Assembly (NCBI RefSeq): GCF_016735595.1
Contig: NZ_JAERRB010000002.1
Span: 186,001-250,000 of the forward strand
Source: Chryseolinea lacunae
Lineage (GTDB): Bacteria; Bacteroidota; Bacteroidia; Cytophagales; Cyclobacteriaceae
Reading direction: 5' to 3'
DNA length: 64,000 nt
The stretch's first letter is position 1; each line of letters begins with the position of its first letter. The notes beneath the pieces are model-generated. The model searched no databases. It had not been told where the DNA came from and was given only the letters and a program-made list of their open reading frames with translations. Positions 35,734 through 44,601 of the stretch are shown one piece after another. A program made the translations under genes and the position numbers.

Positions 35734-37490
35734 CTAGAAATCAGGGTCCAGCCCAAGCCTGTCTTTCAGTTCTTTCAGGTTTGGATTTTTATCCACGAGG
35801 TATTCAAACTTGTCGCGCGGCGTGTAGCGCATGGTTTTTTGTTCCATTTCGCGCATCTCGCCCACCACGAGGATGGAGTAATTTTGGAGGGTTTCGCGAA
35901 GGTGTGTCACCAGTTCGGCGCGCATGTTTTCGAGCATGGTTTCCTGCACGGGGTTGAGCAGGTACACAATGGCACGGTTCCCCTGGAGGTCGAACGGCTG
36001 GAGAAGCATCTGGTATTCGGCCTGGTATTTTTTCCGCTGCTCGGCAAACGTGTCCCACGCGGCTTGCAGCTGTTGGGGGGTGAACGGATTTTCGGCGCGG
36101 GGTTGTGTTTCGGTTTGTTGCTGTTGTTCGCCAGGTTGCTCCTGCTTGGGGCTCACCTTCATGATGTTGGAAAGATTCAACGTTTTGGGCGTTGTCTTTC
36201 GTGGTGCAGCGTCTTGCCTGGAAGGAAATTCCACGGTTGGTGGAGGTGCCTCTTGTGGCGCTTTTGCCGGTGTTGGAACTGGTGTTGATGGCGGCGGAAT
36301 AGTAGGAACAGGCGGTGTGTTGACAACCGGCGGTGCTGTTATTGTGGCCTGGGGAGGTGTTTCGGCACTTTCGTCCGAGCTTACATCAATTTTTTTTTTA
36401 ATCCATCGCCCGCATGGTTCAAATACTGAAGCTGGAGCACAGACCCCACGTTGGCCATCTTCATGAGGGCAAGCTCCACCGACAAGCGCTGGTTTTTGCT
36501 GCCCTTATAGTTGATGTCGCACTGGTTGGCAATGTTCAGCCACGTGAGCAGGAGCGAGGGCGGCGACGACTGTGCCTGTTGGGCATATTTTTTCTTCACG
36601 CTGTCGGGCACCTCCATGAGATTGGTGGTGCGGGCATCTTGCGACACCAGCAGGTTGCGGAGGTGTTCGCTCAGGCCGACAATGAAATTGTGTCCGTCAA
36701 ATCCCTTGCGCAGAATTTCGTCCAGCAGCAGGAGGGGTTGCGTATGGTTTTGGGTGAGCAGTGAATCTACGACCTGGAAATAATAATCATAGTCCAGGAT
36801 GTGGAGGTTGCTGAGGGTGGCATTGAAGGTCACGCCCTTTCCGGACGAATAGGTGACCATGAGGTCGAAGATAGACAACGCATCGCGCAAGGCGCCGTCG
36901 GCTTTCTGCGAAATGAGGTGCAGGGCTTCGTCTTCGGCGGGGATGCCTTCGTGCTTGGCTATTTTTTTGAGGTGATTGGCGATGTCGCTGATCTGGATCC
37001 GGTTAAAATCGAAGATCTGGCAGCGCGACAGGATCGTGGGGATCACCTTGTGTTTTTCGGTGGTGGCCAGGATGAAAATGGCATACGACGGCGGCTCCTC
37101 CAGCGTCTTCAAGAACGCGTTGAAGGCGGCGTTTGACAGCATGTGCACCTCATCGATGATATACACTTTGAATTTTCCGAACTGCGGCGGGTAGCGCACC
37201 TGGTCGATCAGGTTGCGGATGTCCTCTACGGAGTTGTTAGACGCCGCATCGAGTTCGAAAATGTTGAGCGAGTTGGTTTCGGCTTTTTCCTCGAAGCCGT
37301 TGATGAGACGGGCCACGATGCGGGCACAGGTGGTTTTGCCCACCCCGCGAGGTCCGCAGAAGAGCAGCGCCTGGGCCAGCTTGTTGTTGTCGATGGCGTT
37401 TTTGAGTGTGGTGGTAATATGTTCCTGGCCCACCACTTCATCGAAGCCCGTGGGACGGTATTTTCTTGCCGATACTACAAAATTCTCCAT
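35734..37490 (-). CDS. dnaX: DNA polymerase III tau subunit, made by -1 slippage in dnaX
   Basis: If the reading frame slips by -1 in the ten-A run (36399-36390), the dnaX frame continues without a break for another 218 codons to the stop at 35734, giving about 585 residues. The added part is IDVSSDESAETPPQ followed by a proline/threonine-rich linker (about 50 residues), then a folded domain (about 440-585) with LQAAWDTFAEQRKKY and the ending LKELKDRLGLDPDF, typical of Bacteroidota DnaX C-termini. In other bacteria tau's tail binds polymerase alpha and DnaB. The downstream frame alone lacks a good start codon. A homopolymer error could give the same picture. Confidence 0.8.
36381..37490 (-). 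CDS. dnaX: DNA polymerase III gamma subunit (in-frame dnaX product)
   Basis: 369 residues from the ATG at 37490: the AAA+ clamp-loader ATPase. Walker A GPRGVGKT is at 46-53, Walker B VYIIDEVHML at 109-118 and the SRC arginine finger at 155-157, followed by domain III to about 355. The frame ends GLKKKLM just after the A run, about the length of E. coli gamma relative to tau. The zinc-binding cysteines usual after Walker A are missing: RLINGFEEKAETNSLNIFELDAA contains none. I recall this also in Flavobacteria. It loads the beta clamp. Confidence 0.9.
   Translation of the reverse strand: MENFVVSARKYRPTGFDEVVGQEHITTTLKNAIDNNKLAQALLFCGPRGVGKTTCARIVARLINGFEEKAETNSLNIFELDAASNNSVEDIRNLIDQVRYPPQFGKFKVYIIDEVHMLSNAAFNAFLKTLEEPPSYAIFILATTEKHKVIPTILSRCQIFDFNRIQISDIANHLKKIAKHEGIPAEDEALHLISQKADGALRDALSIFDLMVTYSSGKGVTFNATLSNLHILDYDYYFQVVDSLLTQNHTQPLLLLDEILRKGFDGHNFIVGLSEHLRNLLVSQDARTTNLMEVPDSVKKKYAQQAQSSPPSLLLTWLNIANQCDINYKGSKNQRLSVELALMKMANVGSVLQLQYLNHAGDGLKKKLM
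36390..36399 (-). promoter_or_regulatory. dnaX slippery A10 tract
   Basis: Ten consecutive A on the coding strand in the phase TTA AAA AAA AAA TTG. It allows ribosomal -1 shifting (A-AAA-AAA) or transcriptional slippage, as shown for Thermus dnaX at an A9 run. There is no clear upstream Shine-Dalgarno stimulator, which favours polymerase slippage. Confidence 0.75.
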
Positions 37491-37977
37491 CGGCCGCAAG
37501 ATAACAGGAACATCGATAATCGTCCAAGCGTCAAAAAATATTATCCCCTATGGCTTCGTTTGTGTTCCGTGATGCGGAACCTAAACGTCGCGGTCGCGTA
37601 TCAGTTCAATGACCGGAAGCGCTTGATCCTCAATTCGAGAGCGCAGTGCAGCAAGTGATGTGAAGAACAAAGGTTAGGCCTAATGAGGGTATGCTAATTT
37701 TATAAAAAATTACGTATACGCAGGGAAATATAAAATTAATGTGCGCCTTTGGTCACTACCGATGGATCATGTTTGTAGTTTTAGGGGCGAATACAAATTA
37801 CCCCGTCCATGTTCGGCTTTTTTGCAACGATAGGTTTTAAAATACTTGTATAAACACTTGATTTTGCATGGCGGATTTTACTGTTCCCGGAAATGATTTC
37901 TTCAAAGAAGGTGCGCCCATCGCGTACCTTCGCATACACAGAGCCACCAGTCTTTCTATACTAAACGCTCTACTCAG
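37491..37977. other. AT-rich intergenic region between dnaX and the GT87 gene
   Basis: Nearly 490 bases with divergent genes on either side. The middle (37690-37880) is markedly AT-rich. TACCTTCG at about 37925-37932, one base from the -7 consensus, may serve the GT87 gene. No gene or structured RNA is evident. Confidence 0.5.
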
Positions 37978-39180
37978 ATGATTTTCTCCAGGAATCAGTT
38001 GGACCGGGCGAAGGTGATTTTTTCAAAACCTTCGTTCATTTTGGCAGTGTGGCTCACGTTGGCTACCGCGGCCGGCATTCAGCACTACCTGCGCGGTCCC
38101 GAACACGTGAAGCGCAACTACAACAACTACCTCATTTTTAAAGGCGTGTTCTGGCATGCCGTGGAGAAAAAAAATCTCTACGACCTCTATCCCGAAGACC
38201 ACTTTGACTCCAACCACTACGGTCCGTTTTTCAGCGTGGTCATCGCACCCTTTGCTGTGTTGCCCGACGCGGTGGGCATTTGCCTGTGGATCATGTTCAA
38301 CGGGGCTGTGCTCTTCTATGCCATCCGGCAACTGCCGCTCAAAGAGTCGCAGATCATCGCCGTGTTGTGGCTGGTCACCAACGAGCTCTACACGTCGTAT
38401 TCCAATCAGCAGATCAACCCCTTCATTGCGGCCACCATCATTCTCGCCTATGTGTGGATGCGGAAGGAAAAAGATTTTTGGGCGGCCTTTGTTATCATGG
38501 CCGGCACGTTCATAAAGCTCTACAGCATTGCGGGCCTCGCGTTTTTCTTTTTCTCCAAACACAAGATGCGGCTCATCGGGGCGCTGGCGTTCTGGGCCGT
38601 GGTGTGCTTTGTGGCGCCCATGATCATTTCGGGGCCGGAGTTTGTGGTGCAGTCGTATAAAGACTGGCAAGTGTCGCTAACGGCTAAGGACGGGTTGAAC
38701 GCCATCTCGCGTCACCAGGACATTTCGGTGTCGGGCGTGGTGCGCCGCATTTCCGGGCACCGCGAAATTCCGCTCACCTATTTCCTGCTGCCGGGTGTTT
38801 TCCTTTTTATGTTACCCTACCTCAAGGTGAAACACTATGGCAACACAACGTTTCAGTTGCTGATGCTCTGCTCGGTGTTGCTCTTCCTTTGTCTGTTCAG
38901 CAGTAGCACGGAGTCGTCTACCTACATCGTGGCGTTCACCGGCGTGGCCATCTGGTTTTTGCTGCACGAGAGGCCCTACCCCAAGCTGGTGATGGGGTTG
39001 ATGATCCTTGCCTTTGTGCTCACCTCCCTGTCGCCCACAGACCTGATGCCCAAACCGGCCCGGGTGTTCATCTTTGACTATGCATTGAAAGCTGTTCCGT
39101 GTATCTTTGTGTGGTGTTATGTGATGGTTGAGCTTTTGAGATTTGGTGCACGTTCCAGATTACAACAACTAGATTCCTGA
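37978..39180 (+). CDS. GT87-like membrane glycosyltransferase (DUF2029)
   Basis: A 400-residue protein with about nine to ten transmembrane helices. The first periplasmic loop holds YNNYLIFKGVFWHAVEKKNLYDLYPEDHFDSNHYGPFF (residues 46-83), whose pattern (N-Y-L-I-F, then YP..H....YGP) is the hallmark of GT-C family GT87, polyprenyl-phosphate-mannose-dependent transferases. It probably adds a sugar to a lipid or glycan on the outer face of the inner membrane. The GT2 gene that follows four bases later is the likely maker of its polyprenyl-sugar donor. Confidence 0.78.
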   Translation: MIFSRNQLDRAKVIFSKPSFILAVWLTLATAAGIQHYLRGPEHVKRNYNNYLIFKGVFWHAVEKKNLYDLYPEDHFDSNHYGPFFSVVIAPFAVLPDAVGICLWIMFNGAVLFYAIRQLPLKESQIIAVLWLVTNELYTSYSNQQINPFIAATIILAYVWMRKEKDFWAAFVIMAGTFIKLYSIAGLAFFFFSKHKMRLIGALAFWAVVCFVAPMIISGPEFVVQSYKDWQVSLTAKDGLNAISRHQDISVSGVVRRISGHREIPLTYFLLPGVFLFMLPYLKVKHYGNTTFQLLMLCSVLLFLCLFSSSTESSTYIVAFTGVAIWFLLHERPYPKLVMGLMILAFVLTSLSPTDLMPKPARVFIFDYALKAVPCIFVWCYVMVELLRFGARSRLQQLDS

Positions 39181-39184
39181 TGGT

Positions 39185-40159
39185 ATGGTCCATACAACAC
39201 GGCAAATGATCTCTGTGGTGATCCCGGTCTTCAACGAAGGCAGCAATGTGCGGAAAATCTATTCCGAGCTGCTCCGCGTGATGGGAACCCTGAAGTATGA
39301 CTATGAAGTTATTTTTGTAGACGACGGCAGCCGCGACAACTCCCTGGAGATGGTGCACGAAATCGCCGCCGAACAACCCAACATCTACTACATCGAGTTC
39401 TCCCGGAACTTCGGCCATCAATATGCGCTCAAGGCCGGCATGGACGTGGCCCGCGGCAATTGCGTGATCACGCTCGACTGCGACCTGCAACATCCGCCCG
39501 ACCTCATCCCCAAACTTGTGAAGTTGTGGGAAGACGGCTTCGACGTGGTCTACACCATCCGCGAAGACGACCCGTCGCTCTCGCTTTTCAAACGCAAAAG
39601 CTCGACCTATTTCTACACGGTGATGAACAAACTTTCCAACATGGACATCGAGAAGGGTGCGGCCGACTTCCGGCTCATGGACCGTTCGGTGGTGGATGTG
39701 TTCACCAAGTTTGGCGAAAGCGATCTCTTCATCCGCGGGCTGGTGAAGTGGATGGGATTCAAGCAAACCTCCGTCCGCTATTTTCCGCACCCCAGATTTT
39801 CGGGCAAAAGCAAATACAGCCTGGCGCGCATGCTCACCTTTGCGTTCAAGGGCATCACCTCGTTCAGCACCAAGCCGCTCATCGTCACCGGCTATCTGGG
39901 CATCATCTTCTTCCTGATCTCACTCATTTATCTTCCCTACGCGCTCATCAGCTATTTCACCGGCCAGGCCGTGTCGGGGTGGACGTCCATCATCATGACT
40001 GTTATTTTCTTTGGCGGCTTGCAGTTGCTCATGCTCGGCATCATCGGTTTGTATCTCGGCCGCGTGGTGGTGCAGGGCAAAGGAAGACCACACTATGTGA
40101 TCCGCACCACCAATCATCCCGCAGTCGTTAAAGCAAACTATGCCTACACCGAAGGGTAA
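39185..40159 (+). CDS. GT2 glycosyltransferase (polyprenyl-phosphate sugar synthase, ArnC/DPM1-like)
   Basis: 324 residues. The GT-A domain starts VVIPVFNEGSNV, with VIFVDDGSRDNS and the metal-binding ITLDCDLQHPP (DxD) near 97-107. It has the QTSVRYFPHPRFSGKSKYS amphipathic block near 195 and two C-terminal transmembrane helices (about 235-300). This is the layout of ArnC/DPM1/GtrB enzymes that move a sugar from a nucleotide onto polyprenyl phosphate. The gene overlaps the deacetylase by 20 bases, so the two are translationally coupled. Confidence 0.88.
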   Translation: MVHTTRQMISVVIPVFNEGSNVRKIYSELLRVMGTLKYDYEVIFVDDGSRDNSLEMVHEIAAEQPNIYYIEFSRNFGHQYALKAGMDVARGNCVITLDCDLQHPPDLIPKLVKLWEDGFDVVYTIREDDPSLSLFKRKSSTYFYTVMNKLSNMDIEKGAADFRLMDRSVVDVFTKFGESDLFIRGLVKWMGFKQTSVRYFPHPRFSGKSKYSLARMLTFAFKGITSFSTKPLIVTGYLGIIFFLISLIYLPYALISYFTGQAVSGWTSIIMTVIFFGGLQLLMLGIIGLYLGRVVVQGKGRPHYVIRTTNHPAVVKANYAYTEG

Positions 40160-40952
40160 AGCCCTCTACCTCTCGTTCGACATCGAAGAGTTTGACATGC
40201 CGCTGGAGTACGGCAAGACCATCGCGTTCGAAGAACAGATTCAGATTTCCACCGAAGGATGTCACCACATTCTCGATTTGTTGAAACGCAACAACGCGCG
40301 CGCCACATTCTTTAGCACCGTGGTGTTTGCCAAGCATGCGCCGGTCGTGATCCAGCGCATTCTCAACGAAGGACATGAGCTTGCTTCGCATGGCTACTAC
40401 CATTCCGATTTCAAGAACGAACATCTGCAACAGTCGCGCGAGGCACTGGAAGAATTGTCGGGCAGAAAGATCACCGGCTATCGCATGGCGCGGATGATGC
40501 CCGTAGAAACCCAGGCGATTATCGACGCGGGCTATCGCTACAATTCATCGTTGAACCCGGTCTACATTCCCGGGCGCTATAACAACTACTTTAAAAAGCG
40601 TACTTTTTTCTACAACGGACCGCTGCTGGAAATACCGGCGTCGGCCACGCCCTTTGTGCGCTTCCCATTGTTCTGGTTGTCGTTCCACAATTTGCCGTTG
40701 TGGATCTATCGCCGGTTGTGTGCCATCACCATGTTTAAAGACAACTATCTCAACATCTATTTTCACCCGTGGGAGTTTACAGACCTCACGCAACCGCGTT
40801 TTGGTTTTCCGGGATTTGTGAAGAAGAAGACCGGTGCAAAAATGGTGGCGGCGTTCGACACCTGGTTGAAGTGGTGCAACGCCAGGGGATACGAATTCAG
40901 TTTGCTCCAATCGTTCGAAACGGAGAAAGCAGGAGGAAAGGGAGTAGCGTGA
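40140..40952 (+). CDS. Polysaccharide deacetylase family protein (NodB-like)
   Basis: A 270-residue NodB-homology enzyme without signal peptide. The first motif is LSFDIEEFD with the catalytic aspartate, the zinc motif is HELASHGYYHSDF (H-S-x4-H type), and a late histidine sits in IYFHPWEF. It should remove an acetyl or formyl group from an N-acylated sugar. Its 20-base overlap with a polyprenyl-sugar synthase suggests the substrate is that lipid-linked sugar, as in the ArnC-ArnD pair; this is inference. Confidence 0.87.
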   Translation: MPTPKGKALYLSFDIEEFDMPLEYGKTIAFEEQIQISTEGCHHILDLLKRNNARATFFSTVVFAKHAPVVIQRILNEGHELASHGYYHSDFKNEHLQQSREALEELSGRKITGYRMARMMPVETQAIIDAGYRYNSSLNPVYIPGRYNNYFKKRTFFYNGPLLEIPASATPFVRFPLFWLSFHNLPLWIYRRLCAITMFKDNYLNIYFHPWEFTDLTQPRFGFPGFVKKKTGAKMVAAFDTWLKWCNARGYEFSLLQSFETEKAGGKGVA

Positions 40953-40972
40953 GATTTCTGAAGAGAACGGAA

Positions 40973-41665
40973 TCAGTTCTTCACCCAAAGCTCATCCAGC
41001 GACACGTTTGACGGGAAGTCAATAAAATAATTCCGGTCGATTTTTAGTTTGCCTTTGAAGCGCGGGCTGCGCTTGAACTTGTAGGTTGATATTTTATACT
41101 TCACCGGTGCAGCGCCAACCGAGTTTTTCTTGTCCAGCACCTGGCTTTCCGATTTCGATGTGCTGGTCACAATGTCGAGCCCGGCAGCTTCCAACCGATC
41201 GCGATCCAGCTGGGCAAATTTGGCGATCTCCCACTCCGAAGAAATGCGTTGTTCGATAATCAGGTAACTCTGTCCGCCAAAGTCCACGGTGCGCACCCAC
41301 AGTCCGTCTTTGATCTGGTCTGAAAGTTTTGGATAAACACGCAGGGTGAGGCTGTTGGTTTCGTATTCCTTGTCGAGAATGGAAAACCGGAAGGGCCCGA
41401 TCTTCACCTTGCCGGTGTCGGAAAATACTTGCGATATTTTGAGGTCGCCATACGCAATTTTATTGCCGCGGATGGCCGCAAAGTCGTCGCTCGATTTTTT
41501 CTCTTTGCTTTCGAGTGTCGACAGATTTTCTTTTTTGATAGACACCAGAATTTCAACTTCGTCGCCCACGCGTGGCGCGGGGTTGGTGGTTTCCAGAACG
41601 GACACTTGCGCCCATGCTGTGGCGCAACCCAAGAACGATAAGGATAATAGGAACGATCTCATCAT
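40973..41665 (-). CDS. Exported BatD-like protein
   Basis: 230 residues from the ATG at 41665 with signal peptide (SFLLSLSFLGCATAWA). The mature start VSVLETTNPAPRVGDEVEILVSIKKEN and the strand KIGPFRFSILDKEYETNSLTLRVYPKL (residues about 86-112) follow the Ig-like first domain of BatD/oxygen-tolerance proteins, although this protein is far shorter and lacks the C-terminal membrane helix. It is probably periplasmic. Function unknown. It is convergent with the deacetylase. Confidence 0.55.
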   Translation of the reverse strand: MMRSFLLSLSFLGCATAWAQVSVLETTNPAPRVGDEVEILVSIKKENLSTLESKEKKSSDDFAAIRGNKIAYGDLKISQVFSDTGKVKIGPFRFSILDKEYETNSLTLRVYPKLSDQIKDGLWVRTVDFGGQSYLIIEQRISSEWEIAKFAQLDRDRLEAAGLDIVTSTSKSESQVLDKKNSVGAAPVKYKISTYKFKRSPRFKGKLKIDRNYFIDFPSNVSLDELWVKN

Positions 41666-41976
41666 AACTAAGCGCATAGCCGGTGAAGGCAGCATGGTTT
41701 AAAGGAAATTTTTTGGTCTTCGTTTTATAACGAAAAACTAAAAGTAAGAAAACAATAAACAGCTTACAATCTTCCTGCCAAGGTTCTTCAATCGATGTAG
41801 ACGACGTTCGCCCATCCAAACCCTGCATGGCAATTCCCCTCCCAACACAACGCGCGGCGACGTCTTTGGGCCCGCTTGCAACCGTGGGGCCGGGCGAGCG
41901 TCGCAACTCGTCCGGACCAGCGACGCGCCAGAGGTTTTCATGAACGCTACTGTTTTCTTCGCTATTTTGCCGCATC

Positions 41977-43317
41977 ATGAACGCGGCGACGACCGGTGCT
42001 CCCGACAAAGAATCCATCCTTCTCCCGGCCCATTTCAAGCTGGAAGACGACCTCACGATGGCCTACCACATGATGGAGTATACCAACGAGACACTTTTCC
42101 TCACGGGCCGCGCCGGCACTGGCAAATCCACGCTGCTGAATTATTTCCGGAAGAACACCACCAAGAAATATGTAGTGCTGGCCCCCACCGGCCTGGCGGC
42201 TCTGCAAGTGGGGGGCGGCACCATTCATTCGTTCTTCGGCTTCCCGCTGCGCACGCTTGTGAAGGGCGATCCCGAAATACAACCCTGGGGCAAGGGGCAC
42301 CCGCGCCTTCGCATCCTGCGGAAAATGGACACGCTCGTGATCGACGAGATATCGATGGTGCGGGCCGACATCCTGGACGCCATCGACCTGTCGTTGCGCC
42401 TCAACATGGACAGCGAACTTCCCTTTGGAGGCAAACAACTCATTTTCATCGGCGACGTGTTTCAGCTTTCGCCGGTGGTGAGCCCGCAGGATTTTCAAAG
42501 TACCGACCTCGACGACTACGAGAGCCCCTACTTCTTTAGCGCCGACGCCTTTCGCGCCAGCCGCCCCAAAGTGATGGAGCTGAAAAAGATCTACCGCCAG
42601 CAGGACGACGATTTTATTTACCTGCTCAACCGCATCCGTGTGGGCACCGCCGACACACACGACCTTGATGCGCTGAACAGCCGCTTTGCTCCCGACCACG
42701 ACGAGAACGAATTCGCCATCTCGCTCACGTCTGTGAACGCCCTGGCCGACCAGGTGAATCTGCAAAAACTCATGGCCCTGAAAACACACAGCGAATCGTA
42801 TAAAGGAAAAACAGACGGTGCCTTCGACACACGGCTGCATCCGGCCAGCGCGTCGCTTAGTCTCCGCGTTGGTGCGCAGGTGATGATGGTGAAAAACGAT
42901 TTGCAGGGCCGCTGGGTCAACGGCACCATCGGCATGGTGGAGCACCTCACCCCCGAGGTGATTATGGTGCGCTTTCCCGATGGCAACATCCACCGCGTAG
43001 ATCCCGTCACGTGGGAACGAAAATCGTATACATGGGACAAGAGCGTTAACACCATATCGTTCGAAGTGCTGGGCACCTACACGCAATATCCCATACGCCT
43101 GGCGTGGGCCATCACCATCCACAAAAGTCAGGGCCTGACGTTCGACAACGTGATCATCGACATGGGCCGCGGTGCCTTTGCGCACGGCCAGCTCTATGTG
43201 GCCCTGAGCCGTTGCAAAACCTTGGGGGGCATCACCCTGCGGACAAAGCTTCAGGCCAAAGACATGATTGTGGATGAAGCGGTGGAATACTTTGCCGGAC
43301 GTTGTGGATTGGGTTGA
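41977..43317 (+). CDS. PIF1-family DNA helicase
   Basis: A 446-residue SF1B helicase. Walker A GRAGTGKS is at 44-51, motif Ia APTGLAAL, Walker B LVIDEISMVRADILDAID and motif III FIGDVFQLSPVV. Late motifs LAWAITIHKSQGLTFDNV and LYVALSRCKTL complete the set, with an SH3-like insertion (AQVMMVKNDLQGRWVNGTIG) before them. PIF1-type enzymes unwind 5' to 3' and remove G-quadruplexes and R-loops. The next gene, dinB, begins about 100 bases later, which hints at a shared DNA-repair context. Confidence 0.9.
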   Translation: MNAATTGAPDKESILLPAHFKLEDDLTMAYHMMEYTNETLFLTGRAGTGKSTLLNYFRKNTTKKYVVLAPTGLAALQVGGGTIHSFFGFPLRTLVKGDPEIQPWGKGHPRLRILRKMDTLVIDEISMVRADILDAIDLSLRLNMDSELPFGGKQLIFIGDVFQLSPVVSPQDFQSTDLDDYESPYFFSADAFRASRPKVMELKKIYRQQDDDFIYLLNRIRVGTADTHDLDALNSRFAPDHDENEFAISLTSVNALADQVNLQKLMALKTHSESYKGKTDGAFDTRLHPASASLSLRVGAQVMMVKNDLQGRWVNGTIGMVEHLTPEVIMVRFPDGNIHRVDPVTWERKSYTWDKSVNTISFEVLGTYTQYPIRLAWAITIHKSQGLTFDNVIIDMGRGAFAHGQLYVALSRCKTLGGITLRTKLQAKDMIVDEAVEYFAGRCGLG

Positions 43318-43419
43318 GACCATAGAAAACACGGCCCGTCCGAAACGGCCGGTACCTCGCGGCCGTAAAACGTTCAGAACACCTGCAGAAGTGTGGGCAA
43401 GGTGATGCACGGGCAACGC

Positions 43420-44523
43420 ATGGAACAGACTCCAAAAAATTTCCGCAAGATCATACACATCGACATGGATGCTTTCTATGCCTCCATTGAGCAACGCGAC
43501 CATCCGGAATATCGCGGCAAGCCCATTGTGGTGGGTGGCTCGCCTGAAGGGCGTGGCGGTGTGGTGGCCACGGCCAGCTATGAAGCCCGCAAGTACGGCA
43601 TCCGGTCGGCCATGCCTTCCAAACGCGCCAAACAACTCTGTGCCAGTGTCATTTTTGTGCGACCACGGTTTGAAGTTTACAAGGACGTGTCGCGAAAACT
43701 TCGCGAAATCTTTCATCGCTACACCGACCTCATCGAACCCCTCTCGCTCGACGAAGCGTTTCTGGATGTGACACACGACAAACAAGGCATCGGCTCGGCC
43801 ATCGACATCGCCAAGCTCATCAAGCAGGCCATCAAAGACGAACTGCAGCTCACCGCCTCGGCGGGTGTGTCCATCAACAAGTTCGTGGCCAAGATCGCTT
43901 CCGACATGGACAAGCCCGACGGCCTCACGTTCATCGGTCCGTCGCGCATCGAAAAATTTATGGAAGACCTTCCCGTAGAAAAATTCTTTGGCGTGGGGCG
44001 CGTCACGGCCGAGAAGATGCGCAACATGGGCCTGCACAAAGGCGCCGACCTGAAGCTGCTTTCGGAAGCGGACCTGACAAAGCGTTTTGGCAAGCCCGGA
44101 AAGTTTTTCTACAAAATCGTGCGCGGCATCGACGACCGCGAGGTGCGCCCCGACCGCGAAACAAAATCGGTAGGCGCCGAAGATACTTTTCCCTACGACC
44201 TGGAAGACGTGAGTGAAATGATGGAAGAGCTGGAAAAAATCGCCACCATCCTGGAAGGCCGTTTGCAACGCCACGGCTTCAAAGGCCGCACCATCACCTT
44301 GAAAATAAAATACCACGACTTCCGCCTCGTCACCCGAAGCCAGTCGTTCCCCCAAGGTGTTAACGACAAACCGACCATTCTCGCCACCGTGCACCAACTG
44401 TTGATAGCGACCGACCTGGAGGAAAAGAAAATCAGGCTCCTGGGCATCTCCCTTTCCAACTTCGGAGAGTTGGGCGAGCGCGTGAGGAGGGAGGATGAGA
44501 GCGATCAGTTGAAATTGTTCTGA
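43420..44523 (+). CDS. dinB: DNA polymerase IV
   Basis: A 367-residue Y-family translesion polymerase. The palm carries IIHIDMDAFYASIEQRD (metal-binding D15 and D17) and PLSLDEAFLDVT (catalytic D-E pair), with the YEARKYGIRSAMP fingers block and the helix-hairpin-helix VEKFFGVGRVTAEKM. The C-terminus is QLKLF, a canonical beta-clamp binding pentapeptide. ATG at 43420 was chosen; in-frame GTG at 43393 and ATG at 43405 are possible. No LexA box is obvious upstream. Confidence 0.93.
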   Translation: MEQTPKNFRKIIHIDMDAFYASIEQRDHPEYRGKPIVVGGSPEGRGGVVATASYEARKYGIRSAMPSKRAKQLCASVIFVRPRFEVYKDVSRKLREIFHRYTDLIEPLSLDEAFLDVTHDKQGIGSAIDIAKLIKQAIKDELQLTASAGVSINKFVAKIASDMDKPDGLTFIGPSRIEKFMEDLPVEKFFGVGRVTAEKMRNMGLHKGADLKLLSEADLTKRFGKPGKFFYKIVRGIDDREVRPDRETKSVGAEDTFPYDLEDVSEMMEELEKIATILEGRLQRHGFKGRTITLKIKYHDFRLVTRSQSFPQGVNDKPTILATVHQLLIATDLEEKKIRLLGISLSNFGELGERVRREDESDQLKLF

Positions 44524-44601
44524 ACGATAATCTTTTTCGAAGCAAAGAAATTCAAGGCAAATGCATAAGTTGTTCTGTGAAACTATGTGATCGTTGCCGC
44601 T

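Noticed and set aside
43393-43419. Upstream GTG/ATG starts for dinB
   Set aside because: The added residues do not resemble Pol IV N-termini; the ATG at 43420 leaves the usual short lead before the IIHIDMDAFYAS motif.
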